Notes under the pieces: generated by a model | What the model was told of the DNA's origin: nothing | Databases searched by the model: none | What the model saw: the letters and a program-made list of their open reading frames with translations, nothing else | Translations under genes and position numbers: made by a program | In this document: positions 1 through 8,400 of the stretch, one piece after another | Numbering within the stretch: position 1 is the stretch's first letter | How the letters are laid out: each line of letters begins with the position of its first letter | Assembly (NCBI GenBank): GCA_002345675.1 | Contig: DDWL01000001.1 | Location: 1 to 32,172 of the forward strand | Reading direction: 5' to 3' | From: Bacteroidales bacterium UBA2287 | GTDB lineage: Bacteria; Bacteroidota; Bacteroidia; Bacteroidales; Tenuifilaceae | Length of the DNA stretch: 32,172 nucleotides

Positions 1-154
1 TACACACTTTATGGGATACTGTCTATTTCTCTGTGTTCCTCCGTATCTCTGTGTCTCCGTGTTGTCTCTTAGCGCCGTTGCGTCTTAGCGTTTAATTTTT
101 CTCCGTGTCCCGATAACTATCGGGGCTCCGTGCCTCTGTGTCTCTGTGTTTAAA
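1..154. repeat. Intergenic repeat cluster (ACACAGAG/ACGGAG type) with CCCGATA palindrome
   Basis: No gene is visible here. The plus strand shows repeated short units of the form CTCTGTGT and CTCCGTG, plus two TCTTAGCG units. On the other strand these read as ACACAGAG, CACGGAG and CGCTAAGA, a kind of low-complexity intergenic repeat often seen in Bacteroidota. A perfect palindrome lies inside at 109-124 (CCCGATA, AC spacer, TATCGGG). The same palindrome recurs at 27851-27868, and a half copy lies at 11553-11572. The stretch sits directly downstream of the MuiA-like gene, so it may act as its 3' end. No classical terminator with a T-run was found. Confidence 0.6.
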
Positions 155-1777
155 TTACTCCAAAACCAGCTTCATATCCTTAGGGTACTCAACTTTATAA
201 ACCAGTTTAACGGTTTGGCTTTTACCAGCATCGAGATTAAAATCCCAATTAACTAAACCGCTTTCAGCATTAACTCTACCATTCGATACATCAACAACAT
301 CAACCTTAATAGTTTTGTCGGTTGTCAAAGGTAATTGGTCGGTTAGTTTAATTTTAACTGGCGCTTGCTTTAGGCTACGTACGGTTATGTTCCAGCCAAT
401 TGTTTCGGTTACCCTAGTTCCAATAAAGCTTTTAGCTTTAAAGTCTTTTATTCTGATTCGTGTTACCGATATGGCATTATCCTGACCAAGAGGTAGCGTT
501 AGCGTGTCGCGAGCCATTGCTGGGTCAATATATGCCGAACTCGTATAGGCATTATTAAGGTAAATTGAAGCATTTGCCGAAAGCAGGTTTAACCTGTCGA
601 TATTTAGCATTTTAGCCATTAGGTAAACCTTTGGAACCAATTTAGGAATGGCAAAGTACTCGTATTCGGCTTGTAGTTCCTGTTTTTCAATTTCTACTAT
701 CAACGGGTCTTTGCTGGTTACTAAGCTGAATGTTGTTAGTATCGAGCAGTCGATTGATGTAATGGCATCCTGCTTTTGAGAGTAGTCGGCCATGGAACCA
801 GCAACTTCGGCAACTTCAGCTAATTCGTAATATGCGTCATCAGCCTTTGCCATAGGTGCAGCCGACATTTTTTTGCTTCTCTCGGAGTAACCTAAAACCA
901 TTGGAGAAGGAGGTGGTAAAGGACGAATGTACCAAGGATAAATGGTTGGGGGAGTAGCATTTGCCGAAGGCTGACCAGTGCTAAAGGTGAAATGTACATT
1001 TTCCCAGTTTTCTCCAGTGGCATTATTTGCCGAAGCTTTAAGTACCAAATTAACGGGACTTCCGGGACCATTTGAGCGAATGTCGTACATTGGCTCCCAG
1101 CCCGCTGCTGCGGTGAAATACGACACTTTAAGTTTGGCTCTTCCAGCCTTTTCGGTAGTTACGGAAATTGTCAACTCTTGATTCAATGAAACACGCTCCG
1201 ATGAAAAAGGGTAAAGACGTGCCTTTAGTCGTTCAATTTCCTCGTTTAGTTTACTTATTTTTCGTCGATTAGCCAATCCAGTTTTTTTAATTTCCGAAAG
1301 GCGTGCTCGATAGAAATCGGCTGCATCCTTTAGTTCAATTGCTTTAACGCCATTTTGCTGTCCGCCAATTACTCGGTTTTGGTTCAGGAATTTCTCTTCT
1401 TCGTCAACTACACTCTGAGCAGTTTCTGTATCCTCTTTATGCGAAAGCAGTAAGGTAAGACTATCCTTAATTTGCTTCACTTCCTTGGGCAGCGACTTTG
1501 GCTTGTTGTTGTACCCTTCCTTAATCGACATAATGGTGAAAGAACCCACGCCTTCAACCTGAAAGGTCGATGGATCGATGGTATTAGGCAAATCGGTAAA
1601 AATAATAGTTGTATTTCCCGGTGTAAGTTCAAATGATGCACTTCGCAATACCTGTGCGCCCCCTAAGTAGAACTTTACGGAATTCACCTTCGACTCGATT
1701 ATAATGTCGGGGTTTTTTTGTGCTAAGGAAAATAGGCTACCAAAAGCAAATGTTAGGGTGAGAATGTACGTTTTCAT
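155..1777 (-). CDS. MuiA-family (DUF4139/DUF4140) secreted protein
   Basis: A 540-aa protein resembling the 'mucoidy inhibitor A' family. It has an N-terminal signal peptide (about residues 1-19, ending SLAQ), a DUF4140-type beta domain (about 28-100), a charged helical, probably coiled-coil, stretch (about 100-190), and a long DUF4139 domain to the C terminus. The DUF4139 part holds the family-typical stretch around AAGWEPMYDIRS and a late VRSLKQAPVKIKLTDQLP region. A low-complexity Pro/Ala/Tyr insert lies at about 270-330. The biochemical activity of the family is unknown; the name comes from a capsule phenotype. The protein is likely periplasmic or outer membrane associated. The start is the ATG at 1777, which gives a complete signal peptide. 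It lies 77 bp downstream of the thioesterase gene on the same strand, and no clear promoter was identified in that gap. Confidence 0.8.
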   Translation of the reverse strand: MKTYILTLTFAFGSLFSLAQKNPDIIIESKVNSVKFYLGGAQVLRSASFELTPGNTTIIFTDLPNTIDPSTFQVEGVGSFTIMSIKEGYNNKPKSLPKEVKQIKDSLTLLLSHKEDTETAQSVVDEEEKFLNQNRVIGGQQNGVKAIELKDAADFYRARLSEIKKTGLANRRKISKLNEEIERLKARLYPFSSERVSLNQELTISVTTEKAGRAKLKVSYFTAAAGWEPMYDIRSNGPGSPVNLVLKASANNATGENWENVHFTFSTGQPSANATPPTIYPWYIRPLPPPSPMVLGYSERSKKMSAAPMAKADDAYYELAEVAEVAGSMADYSQKQDAITSIDCSILTTFSLVTSKDPLIVEIEKQELQAEYEYFAIPKLVPKVYLMAKMLNIDRLNLLSANASIYLNNAYTSSAYIDPAMARDTLTLPLGQDNAISVTRIRIKDFKAKSFIGTRVTETIGWNITVRSLKQAPVKIKLTDQLPLTTDKTIKVDVVDVSNGRVNAESGLVNWDFNLDAGKSQTVKLVYKVEYPKDMKLVLE

Positions 1778-1854
1778 AATTATCTTTTTAGTTTAAACTT
1801 TATTATTCAGTTGCAAGATGTGAAAAAGAAGAATTTTCCATAAAATGGACATAT

Positions 1855-2229
1855 TTACCTCTTCAATTTTTCCATAAATCGTTTCGAATCGATTATAAAA
1901 CGGGTATGGGTTCCTGTTCCAATTTCGCCCTCGTCGTCCCATGCACGAACCTTAAAAACTAATCTTCGGCCATCAATTTCGGTGAGTTCCGCTTCGGCAA
2001 AAACATTCATACCCAGCGGAGTGGGTTTTATGTGTTTTACGCAAATTTCGGTTCCAACCGTACTATTGCCATCGGGCAAATGAGGCAGTACCGCATGTAA
2101 CGAAGCGTTTTCCATAAGCGCAACCATTGCAGGAGTTGCAAAAACTTCAACTAATCCCGAACCGTACTTGGCTGCTGTATGTTCGTACTCAACTAGTTGT
2201 TTAGCGGTAAACTTTAATCCTATTTTCAT
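1855..2229 (-). CDS. FlK-like hotdog-fold thioesterase
   Basis: A 124-aa hotdog-fold protein related to the fluoroacetyl-CoA thioesterase (FlK) group, usually annotated as 'thioesterase family protein'. Visible family features are the ATPAMVALMENAS helix, whose Glu (residue 40) corresponds to the family's acidic active-site residue, the TVGTEICVKHIKPTPLG strand, and GTGTHTRFII near the end. The probable substrate is a small acyl-CoA, but the sequence does not define which. An in-frame ATG exists at 2280, but a good -33/-7 promoter on this strand (2247-2277) lies between it and the ATG at 2229. The shorter start is therefore chosen, giving a leader of about 11 nt. The gene is divergent from the cupin gene. 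Its end is followed by a weak 5-bp stem (1837-1849). Confidence 0.8.
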   Translation of the reverse strand: MKIGLKFTAKQLVEYEHTAAKYGSGLVEVFATPAMVALMENASLHAVLPHLPDGNSTVGTEICVKHIKPTPLGMNVFAEAELTEIDGRRLVFKVRAWDDEGEIGTGTHTRFIIDSKRFMEKLKR

Positions 2230-2246
2230 AGTAATTGTTTTAAGTT

Positions 2247-2277
2247 CAAAAATAGGGAAGATGTGACTTACTTCAAC
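2247..2277 (-). promoter_or_regulatory. Bacteroidota-type promoter of the thioesterase gene
   Basis: Read on the minus strand, the -7 box is TATTTTTG (2247-2254), matching TAnnTTTG. A TTG -33 element lies at 2274-2276, 19 nt upstream. The predicted transcription start is near 2240. This placement decides the start codon of the thioesterase (2229 rather than 2280). Confidence 0.55.
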
Positions 2278-2296
2278 CATTTTTAGGTTAAATAGT

Positions 2297-2304
2297 TAAA
2301 TTTG
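2297..2304 (+). promoter_or_regulatory. TAnnTTTG -7 box of the cupin gene
   Basis: TAAATTTG matches the Bacteroidota -7 consensus exactly and lies 15 nt before the ATG at 2320. No clear -33 TTTG was found. The TTG inside this box could be read as an earlier start codon, but its role as promoter makes the ATG at 2320 the better start. Confidence 0.45.
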
Positions 2305-2319
2305 CAAGAAAAAATTAGC

Positions 2320-2589
2320 ATGCGCAAAGTTACTATTGAGCGCCTAAGCGCCGAACAATTAGCAAGCAGGGGTATTGCCAAATGGCCCATTTGGGAAAAA
2401 GAGGTTTCGCGTTTCGATTGGTGTTACGATTCGGACGAGGAGTGTCAAATTCTCGAGGGCGAAGTGGTTGTTGAAACAGCCGAAGGAAAATACAGCATTA
2501 CAGCAGGCGATTTTGTAACCTTTAAAAAGGGTTTAAAGTGTGTTTGGAATGTGACTAAACCAATTCGGAAGCACTACAAATTCTTGTAA
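2320..2589 (+). CDS. Small cupin protein (DUF861/EutQ-like)
   Basis: An 89-aa single-domain cupin. The order FDWCYDSDEECQILEGEVVV, then YSITAGDFVTFKKGLKCVWNV, then PIRKHYKFL matches the cupin_3 (DUF861) pattern, in which a GD turn, a Trp and a C-terminal K-HY-F motif are typical. It is probably a cytoplasmic beta-barrel protein; the family has no single known reaction, and some relatives bind sugars or metabolites. The ATG at 2320 is used; an in-frame TTG 18 bp upstream overlaps the predicted -7 box. The gene is divergent from the thioesterase, with less than 100 bp between the starts, so the two may share regulatory DNA. Confidence 0.8.
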   Translation: MRKVTIERLSAEQLASRGIAKWPIWEKEVSRFDWCYDSDEECQILEGEVVVETAEGKYSITAGDFVTFKKGLKCVWNVTKPIRKHYKFL

Positions 2590-2596
2590 CTTCAAT

Positions 2597-2712
2597 AATC
2601 TGCGAGAAGAAATGCTAATTCTTTATTTCACACTAACTCGCCTGCGTCGGGCAGAAAAGTTGATTTACGCAGATTTTAATTTAAAATATTTTTATCTGCG
2701 CAATCTGCGAGA
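2597..2712. repeat. Direct-repeat-flanked intergenic element (AATCTGCGAGA)
   Basis: The 11-mer AATCTGCGAGA occurs at 2597-2607 and again at 2702-2712, with related ACGCAGATT and ATCTGCGC units between them in both orientations. This resembles the 'CTCGCAGATT' intergenic repeat type of Bacteroidota. No ORF is supported in it. It lies between the cupin gene and the promoter of the UPF0316 gene. Confidence 0.5.
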
Positions 2713-2782
2713 CACAAATAGTTATAGGTTATTTGCGGAATTTAGGTAATTAATAAATATCAAAATATCAATATTTTATGTT

Positions 2783-2790
2783 TAGTTTTG
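2783..2790 (+). promoter_or_regulatory. Possible -7 box of the UPF0316 gene
   Basis: TAGTTTTG fits TAnnTTTG and lies 33 nt before the start at 2824. The -33 element is not evident. An AAGGA ribosome-binding-like stretch follows just before the ATG. Confidence 0.35.
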
Positions 2791-2823
2791 GTACAGCTTA
2801 ATTTCGAATAAAAAGGAATAATT

Positions 2824-3414
2824 ATGGATGCCTCGTTTTTAGACACAAACCTGTATTCGTACGTAATTTTGCCGTTACTAATAATGTTCGCACGCATTTG
2901 CGATGTTACAATTGGTACAATGCGAATAATATTTGTATCGAAGGGTCAAAAAATGGTTGCCCCAATTATGGGTTTTTTCGAAGTTTTTATTTGGATAATT
3001 GTTATTGGTCAAATAATGGCCAACCTTGACAATTGGGCTTGCTATTTTGGTTACGCTTTAGGTTTTGCCTTAGGTAATTACGTGGGAATGAGACTCGAGG
3101 AATACCTTGCCGTTGGAAAACAACTTATTAGGGTAATTGCCACAAAGGGTGGTCTCGATTTGGTTAAAAATCTAAATGTAAAGGGGTTTGGAGCAACTTT
3201 AATAGAGGGCGAAGGAAGCACAGGCAAGGTTCAACTTATTTATGTAATTGCCAACCGCGACAGCATGACTCAGGTTCTCTCAGTAATTAACGAGTTTAAT
3301 CCAAAATCGTTTTACACCATTGAAGATATAAAGAAAGTTAGCGCAGGAATTTTCCCTAACCAATCAACTTTTAGCAAGCTAAATCCTCTTCAACGCTGGC
3401 GAAAGGGGAAGTGA
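2824..3414 (+). CDS. UPF0316 membrane protein (DUF5698/DUF2179)
   Basis: A 196-aa integral membrane protein of the UPF0316 family. The N-terminal half has about three hydrophobic segments (about 13-32, 46-66 and 70-92) containing the conserved RICDVTIGTMRIIFVSKG and ALGFALGNYVGMRLEE stretches (DUF5698). The C-terminal half is a soluble DUF2179 domain with GFGATLIEGEGSTGKVQLIYVIANR and a late FYTIEDIKKVS stretch. DUF2179 domains are thought to be ligand-binding or regulatory, and the function of the family is unknown. The start is the ATG at 2824, preceded by AAGGA at a good distance. The 7-bp repeat array begins immediately after the stop codon. Confidence 0.85.
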   Translation: MDASFLDTNLYSYVILPLLIMFARICDVTIGTMRIIFVSKGQKMVAPIMGFFEVFIWIIVIGQIMANLDNWACYFGYALGFALGNYVGMRLEEYLAVGKQLIRVIATKGGLDLVKNLNVKGFGATLIEGEGSTGKVQLIYVIANRDSMTQVLSVINEFNPKSFYTIEDIKKVSAGIFPNQSTFSKLNPLQRWRKGK

Positions 3415-3432
3415 TTTGCAGTTGTCAGTTGC

Positions 3433-3463
3433 GAGCCCTGAGCCTGTCGAAGGGTCAGGGCTC
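3433..3463. repeat. Palindrome with CCCTGAGCCTGTCGAAGGG core
   Basis: The arms GAGCCCTGA (3433-3441) and TCAGGGCTC (3455-3463) are perfect reverse complements around a 13-nt centre, and the core CCCTGAGCCTGTCGAAGGG has its own stem. This short palindrome resembles a dispersed element found in several bacterial phyla. It is embedded in the 7-bp repeat array, with related heptads on both sides. Confidence 0.6.
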
Positions 3464-3697
3464 AGTTCTCAGTTCTCGGTTTTCTGTATTCTGTATTCTG
3501 TATTCTGTATTCTGTATTCTGCTGACAGACTGTAGACTGCCGACTGTGGACTGTGGACTGCCGACTGTGGACTGTAGACTGAAGACTGTGGACTGCCGAC
3601 TGCCGACTGACGACTGCGAACTGTAGACTGCCGACTGCCGACTGCCAACTGCCAACTGCCAACTGCCAACTGCCAACTGCCAACTACCAACTGCTTT
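3461..3697. repeat. Degenerate 7-bp tandem repeat array (about 34 units)
   Basis: The sequence is strictly 7-periodic. It opens with CTCAGTT-like units, continues with five ATTCTGT-type units, then a variable block (CTGTAGA, CTGCCGA, CTGTGGA, CTGAAGA, CTGACGA), and ends with about seven near-identical CTGCCAA units. Because 7 is not a multiple of 3, long open frames appear on both strands, but their translations are only low-complexity repeats (for example GSRQSTV). The array fills most of the 389-bp gap between the UPF0316 gene and tpiA. It is not a CRISPR, since there are no spacers. Confidence 0.85.
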
Positions 3698-3745
3698 CTG
3701 CTACAAATTACCCCAAAAACCTCAGCATTAAATAGGTTTATTTTG

Positions 3746-3753
3746 TACCTTTG
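3746..3753 (+). promoter_or_regulatory. Probable -7 box of the tpiA operon
   Basis: TACCTTTG matches TAnnTTTG and lies 50 nt before the tpiA ATG, just beyond the end of the repeat array. No convincing -33 element was seen. It would give a leader of about 44 nt. Confidence 0.4.
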
Positions 3754-3803
3754 GCTTACGTTTCGCGAAAATTGAATAATAGTAAAAACTTAAATATTTC
3801 GAT

Positions 3804-4565
3804 ATGAGAAAAAGAATTGTTGCCGGAAACTGGAAAATGAATACCATTCATAATCAGGGCGTACAACTAGCAACCGAAGTTGTTAAAGGTTCGGTTAGCG
3901 TACCCAAAAATGTTAAACTAATTGTAGCACCTCCTTATACTCATTTAAGCGATGTTGTTAAGGTAACTTCGGGAAGTACGGTTGGAGTTTGTAGCCAAAA
4001 CTGTGCTGCTTGGGATAAAGGTGCATATACTGGCGAAGTATCGGCTGCCATGGTAGCATCAACAGGTGCTCAATACGTTATTATTGGTCACTCCGAACGA
4101 AGGGAGTACTTTGCCGAAACTAACGAAATGCTTTTTAATAAAATAAAGCTAACACTTGCGTCGAAGTTAACACCTATATTTTGTTGTGGCGAAAAGTTAA
4201 ACGAGCGCGACAGCAATAACCATTTTAACGTAGTTGAAGTGCAGGTTTCGGAAGTTCTATTTAACCTTACTCCCGATGAAATGGCGCAAACGGTTATTGC
4301 TTACGAACCCGTTTGGGCTATTGGAACTGGACGAACTGCAAGTCCCGAACAAGCGCAAGAAATACATGCCTTTATTCGTTCGCTTTTAGTTAAAAAGTTT
4401 GGTGAAAACTTGGCAAACAGCATCAGCATTCTTTATGGTGGAAGCTGTAAGCCCGATAATGCTCGCGAAATTTTTGCAAAACCCGATGTTGATGGGGGTT
4501 TAATTGGTGGCGCTTCGCTTGTTGCAGCCGATTTTATTGCCATTGCAAACTCATTTCCAGCTTAA
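3804..4565 (+). CDS. tpiA: Triosephosphate isomerase
   Basis: A 253-aa TIM-barrel enzyme that interconverts glyceraldehyde-3-phosphate and dihydroxyacetone phosphate in glycolysis and gluconeogenesis, in the cytoplasm. All catalytic signatures are present: AGNWKMNT with Asn9 and Lys11, IIGHSERR with catalytic His96, AYEPVWAIGTG with catalytic Glu168 and the flexible loop after it, and the phosphate-binding YGGS and GGLIGGAS segments. The length is normal for the family. It is the first gene of a plus-strand run; prmA starts 3 bp after its stop, so the two are almost certainly co-transcribed. The leader contains a TACCTTTG -7 box. Confidence 0.98.
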   Translation: MRKRIVAGNWKMNTIHNQGVQLATEVVKGSVSVPKNVKLIVAPPYTHLSDVVKVTSGSTVGVCSQNCAAWDKGAYTGEVSAAMVASTGAQYVIIGHSERREYFAETNEMLFNKIKLTLASKLTPIFCCGEKLNERDSNNHFNVVEVQVSEVLFNLTPDEMAQTVIAYEPVWAIGTGRTASPEQAQEIHAFIRSLLVKKFGENLANSISILYGGSCKPDNAREIFAKPDVDGGLIGGASLVAADFIAIANSFPA

Positions 4566-4568
4566 AGT

Positions 4569-5408
4569 ATGGACTATATTGAGGTTTCATTTACCATTAA
4601 TCCCATTAGCCCCGTTGTAGCCGATGTTCTTGCTGCTCACTTAGCCGACATAGGCTTCGATAGTTTTGTTGAGTCGGAAAAAGGAATGCTTGCCTACATT
4701 GCCAAGCCAAGCTTTAAGATTGAGCAGCTAAAGGCAGCACTTGATTTGGTACGCGATTATGGCTCAGTAATTTCCTTCTCCCAAACCGAAATTGCCGACC
4801 GAAACTGGAATAAGGAGTGGGAGTCGAACTTTAACCCAATTTCAATAGAAAAGTTTTGCTACATACGTGCACCTTTTCATACCCCGCAAGCTGGGTACAG
4901 TATGGAGTTAATTATTGAGCCCAAAATGGCATTTGGTACTGGCCATCACCAAACTACATGGCTTATGGCAAGGGAACTTTTCGAAACCAACATTACTGGA
5001 AAAACAGTTCTCGACATGGGCTGTGGCACTGGAATACTTGCCATTATTGCCGAAAAATTAGGTGCAGCTAACCTTTTAGCCATCGATAACGACGAGTGGG
5101 CTTACCGAAATGCCATTGAAAATGCTGAAATTAATAGCTGTTCGCGCATTAAGGTTGAATTGGGCGATGCTCATCTGCTAAAAGGGAAAGAATTCGATGT
5201 AATTCTGGCTAACATAAATCTCAATATTCTTTTAGCCGACATGGAAACATACTCAAAGTCGCTTAATCCTGGGGGAACAATTCTGTTTAGCGGAATTCTT
5301 TCTACCGATATTGAAACTCTTAAAAATAAAATTGAACAAACTGGCTTAATTTACACAAAACACAAAACCCGAAACGATTGGGCAATGGTTGGTTGTGTAA
5401 AAAAATAG
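4569..5408 (+). CDS. prmA: Ribosomal protein L11 methyltransferase
   Basis: A 279-aa SAM-dependent methyltransferase that modifies ribosomal protein L11. The N-terminal substrate-recognition region (about 1-75) is followed by the linker and the PrmA signature AFGTGHHQTT (121-130). Next come the SAM-binding motif VLDMGCGTG (Gly-rich part at 151-155), the acidic AIDND strand end, and LANINLNIL (about 213-221), the equivalent of the catalytic-site NANIL motif. The length is usual for the Bacteroidota version. It starts 3 bp after tpiA and is followed after 19 bp by the 1531-aa gene, so all three are probably one transcript. Confidence 0.96.
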   Translation: MDYIEVSFTINPISPVVADVLAAHLADIGFDSFVESEKGMLAYIAKPSFKIEQLKAALDLVRDYGSVISFSQTEIADRNWNKEWESNFNPISIEKFCYIRAPFHTPQAGYSMELIIEPKMAFGTGHHQTTWLMARELFETNITGKTVLDMGCGTGILAIIAEKLGAANLLAIDNDEWAYRNAIENAEINSCSRIKVELGDAHLLKGKEFDVILANINLNILLADMETYSKSLNPGGTILFSGILSTDIETLKNKIEQTGLIYTKHKTRNDWAMVGCVKK

Positions 5409-5427
5409 TTTAACAAAAAGTGCATAA

Positions 5428-8400
5428 ATGAAAACTCGCTCAACTTCAACAAAACTAATAGGTATACTTTTAACCATAGGTTTTTTACTGGTTTTTGGGT
5501 TACTTTTAATTCCCGCAGCCGACCAGCGAATTGAGAGTTTTTCGCCCGAAATAGACAAGTTTCCTGTTGAACTGCAAATGGTTGTGAAAAAAGAACTAAC
5601 CAAGGACGAGGAGTTAATGATGCGCGATTTTACTTTTGTTTGGTCAACCGAGTTACTGTCGGCTGAACAAAAGGAAAAAATAGTTGAAGCAAGCAACGAA
5701 ATACTCAAGAAAACCATTACAAGTACAAGGCATTTTATCGATTTGGCAAAGTTTATTTTAACTCTTCAGAACAACGAAATGGCAAAGAGCCAATTTTCGG
5801 TTTGGCTAAAGGGTTTAAGTAGCTACTCCAAAAATCCTTCGATGTCAGTAGTCCGAATAGCCAAGTTTATCGAAAATTCACTCAATTTGGTAAAGAGTAA
5901 CCTTCTTGTGGTTAACCCCGCATACGAATGGAAAGTTACTACGTCGAATTACACAATGAAATTCGATACCATTCTCTCCATTGCCTTTAAGGGCATTAAC
6001 CTTATTTGCAAATCCGATAAAGATTCGATTTACATTCTTAACACCGATGGCACATTTTATCCTTCATCAAATAGTTGGAATGGCAAAGGAGGAAAGGTAA
6101 CCTGGATTCGAAGCAATTTTCCTGTCGATGAAATTTTTGCTTCGCTTAAATACTACAAAATTGACCTTACAAAAAATGATTATCAAGCCGATTCGGTGCT
6201 ATTTACAAATAACGACTATTTTCCAAGTCCTGTTTTAGGAAAGCTAAAAGATAAGCTTCTTAAAAGTTCTCGCCCCGAAAACATTTACTTTCCCGAGTTT
6301 AATACTTACACCTTGCGTCATAAAATACCGAGCTTGTTCGAAGGAGTCGATTACGATGGTGGTTACTATATGATGGGTGGTCAACTAATTGGAGTTGGAA
6401 CTCGCGAAAACCCAGCAATTATTGAAATAAAGCGAAATGGAAATGATTTTTTGAGAGTCGAATCGGTTCAGTACATTTTTAAACGGCAAACCGTAATTTC
6501 GAACTTTGCCCAAGCTCGTTTTAAAATCGAAGACGATTCCATATACCACAGCGGGCTTGGTTTTTCGTACAACGACAATACTCAGGTAATTGCTATTCAA
6601 CCTACCGATTTTTTAACAACAAAAAGTCCCATATCGAGTAGCTACCACAAGTTTTCAATAGTTTTTGGCGAGCTTTCGTGGAATATAAAAAGCGACGAAA
6701 TGGTTTTTGGTCCGCCAACAGGTACCGCATTGAGCAGAGCGTACTTTGAGTCGAACAACTTTTTTAACGAAGTTGAATTCGACGACCTTATGGGTCCCGA
6801 TGAACAGCATCCACTTTTAGCAATTGCGAAGTTTACTCAAAAAATTAAATCGAAAACCTTTAAAGCCAACGAATTTGCCCGCTACATGCGCAAATCGGAG
6901 GATCAAACTCGCATTGTGCTTATGCGAATTGCCATGATGGGCTATATTTACTACGATGCCGAAACGGGCGAAGCCCAAGCAGTACCTAAGCTATTCGATG
7001 CCATTAGGGCACGTGGTCAGCAAATCGACTACGATGTTATTCGCTTTTCATCGAATGCATCGAACAAAGCGCCAAATGCAATTCTAAACCTGAATAATAA
7101 CGAACTGTTGGTTCGTGGGGTCGACAATGTTTCGGTTAGCGACTCGCAAAACGTATTTATTTATCCTGCTCGCAAGCAAATTACGCTAAAAAAGAACCGC
7201 AACTTTGCCTTCGATGGCGTTGTTAGAGCAGGGCTTTTTACTCTATACGGCAAAGATTTTAACTTCGATTATGCTGACTTTAGCTTTCGCTTAAATGCAA
7301 TTGACTCGCTAAATATCGATTTTCAGACCGACGAGTACGACTTTTATGGTAAAAAAGTGCTGAGAAATGTTTCGAGTACCATTGAAAATATTACAGGAGA
7401 AATATATATTGATAAGCCCACCAATAAATCGGGGTTAAAGAAAAATAAGGAATACCCAATTTTTAAAAGTACTAAGGAATCGTACGTATATTACGACGAT
7501 AAAACCATTCATAATGGCATTTATAAACGCGATAACTTCTACTTCGAAATTGTACCCTTTACATTCAAAAGCATAAATACCTTCGAAAGAAAGGATATGA
7601 ACTTTGTGGGAATTCTGCATTCTGCTGAAATTTTTGCTCCCATACAAGACACTTTAATTCTACGGCCCGATAATTCGCTGGGTATAGTTAGCAACACCGC
7701 TCCGGAGGGGATGGCAATTTACCAAGGTAAAGGGCGATACTACAATCGAATTGACCTTAGTAACCGAGGTCTAAGGGGAAGGGGTGAACTAACGTATATT
7801 ACATCGCGTACAAAGTCGGACGATATGTACTTTTTCCCCGACTCAATGGGAACCATTTCGAAAGAATTTACGATTACTCGTCAAGATGCGGGCATTCAGT
7901 ACCCCGAACTAAAGGGTACACAACACGTTGTAAAGTGGCAGCCCTATAACGATAAACTTTTTGCCTTTAAAGACAGGGATCCTTTTATTGCCTTTGCAGG
8001 GCAAGCAAAATTTATGGGCGATTTGGTTCTTGAGCCTTTAGGCCTTGTTGGAAATGGATTAGTGGACTTGCAAAAGGCACGCTTAAGGTCGAACTTGTTC
8101 GAGTTTAATGCAATTCATTTTACATCAAATGCATCAACACTCGATCTTGATGTACCAGGGACTGAAGACTTGGCCTTTACTTCGAATTTACTAATGGCTA
8201 ACGTTAACTTTCAAACCCTAAAGGGCGAGTTTAAGAAAGCTAACGAAAGTATTTTTGCAAAACTTTCGGCAATTGAGTACGAAAGTCATATTGATAGGTT
8301 TACCTGGCACATGGACCAAAACGAGTTAACCCTGTTAACACCATTCCGCCAAAGGGCGGTTGAAATGGACAAATTTTACGTGTCGCGAATGGTCGACAAG

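Noticed and set aside
1..154. Possible structural RNA in the CTCTGTGT-rich leader
   Set aside because: The pattern is a simple direct repeat plus one short palindrome, without a stable larger fold that I could draw.
2230..2280. Upstream ATG giving a 141-aa thioesterase
   Set aside because: The extra residues overlap the -33/-7 promoter on the same strand and do not resemble the family.
2302..2319. TTG start adding six residues to the small cupin
   Set aside because: It overlaps the TAAATTTG promoter box; the ATG at 2320 is sufficient for the full domain.
3411..3690. Several overlapping 70-aa open frames on both strands
   Set aside because: They are translations of the 7-bp repeat array and give only low-complexity repeats with no start signals.
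3461..3697. Possible CRISPR array
   Set aside because: The unit is 7 bp, tandem and without spacers, and no cas genes are near.
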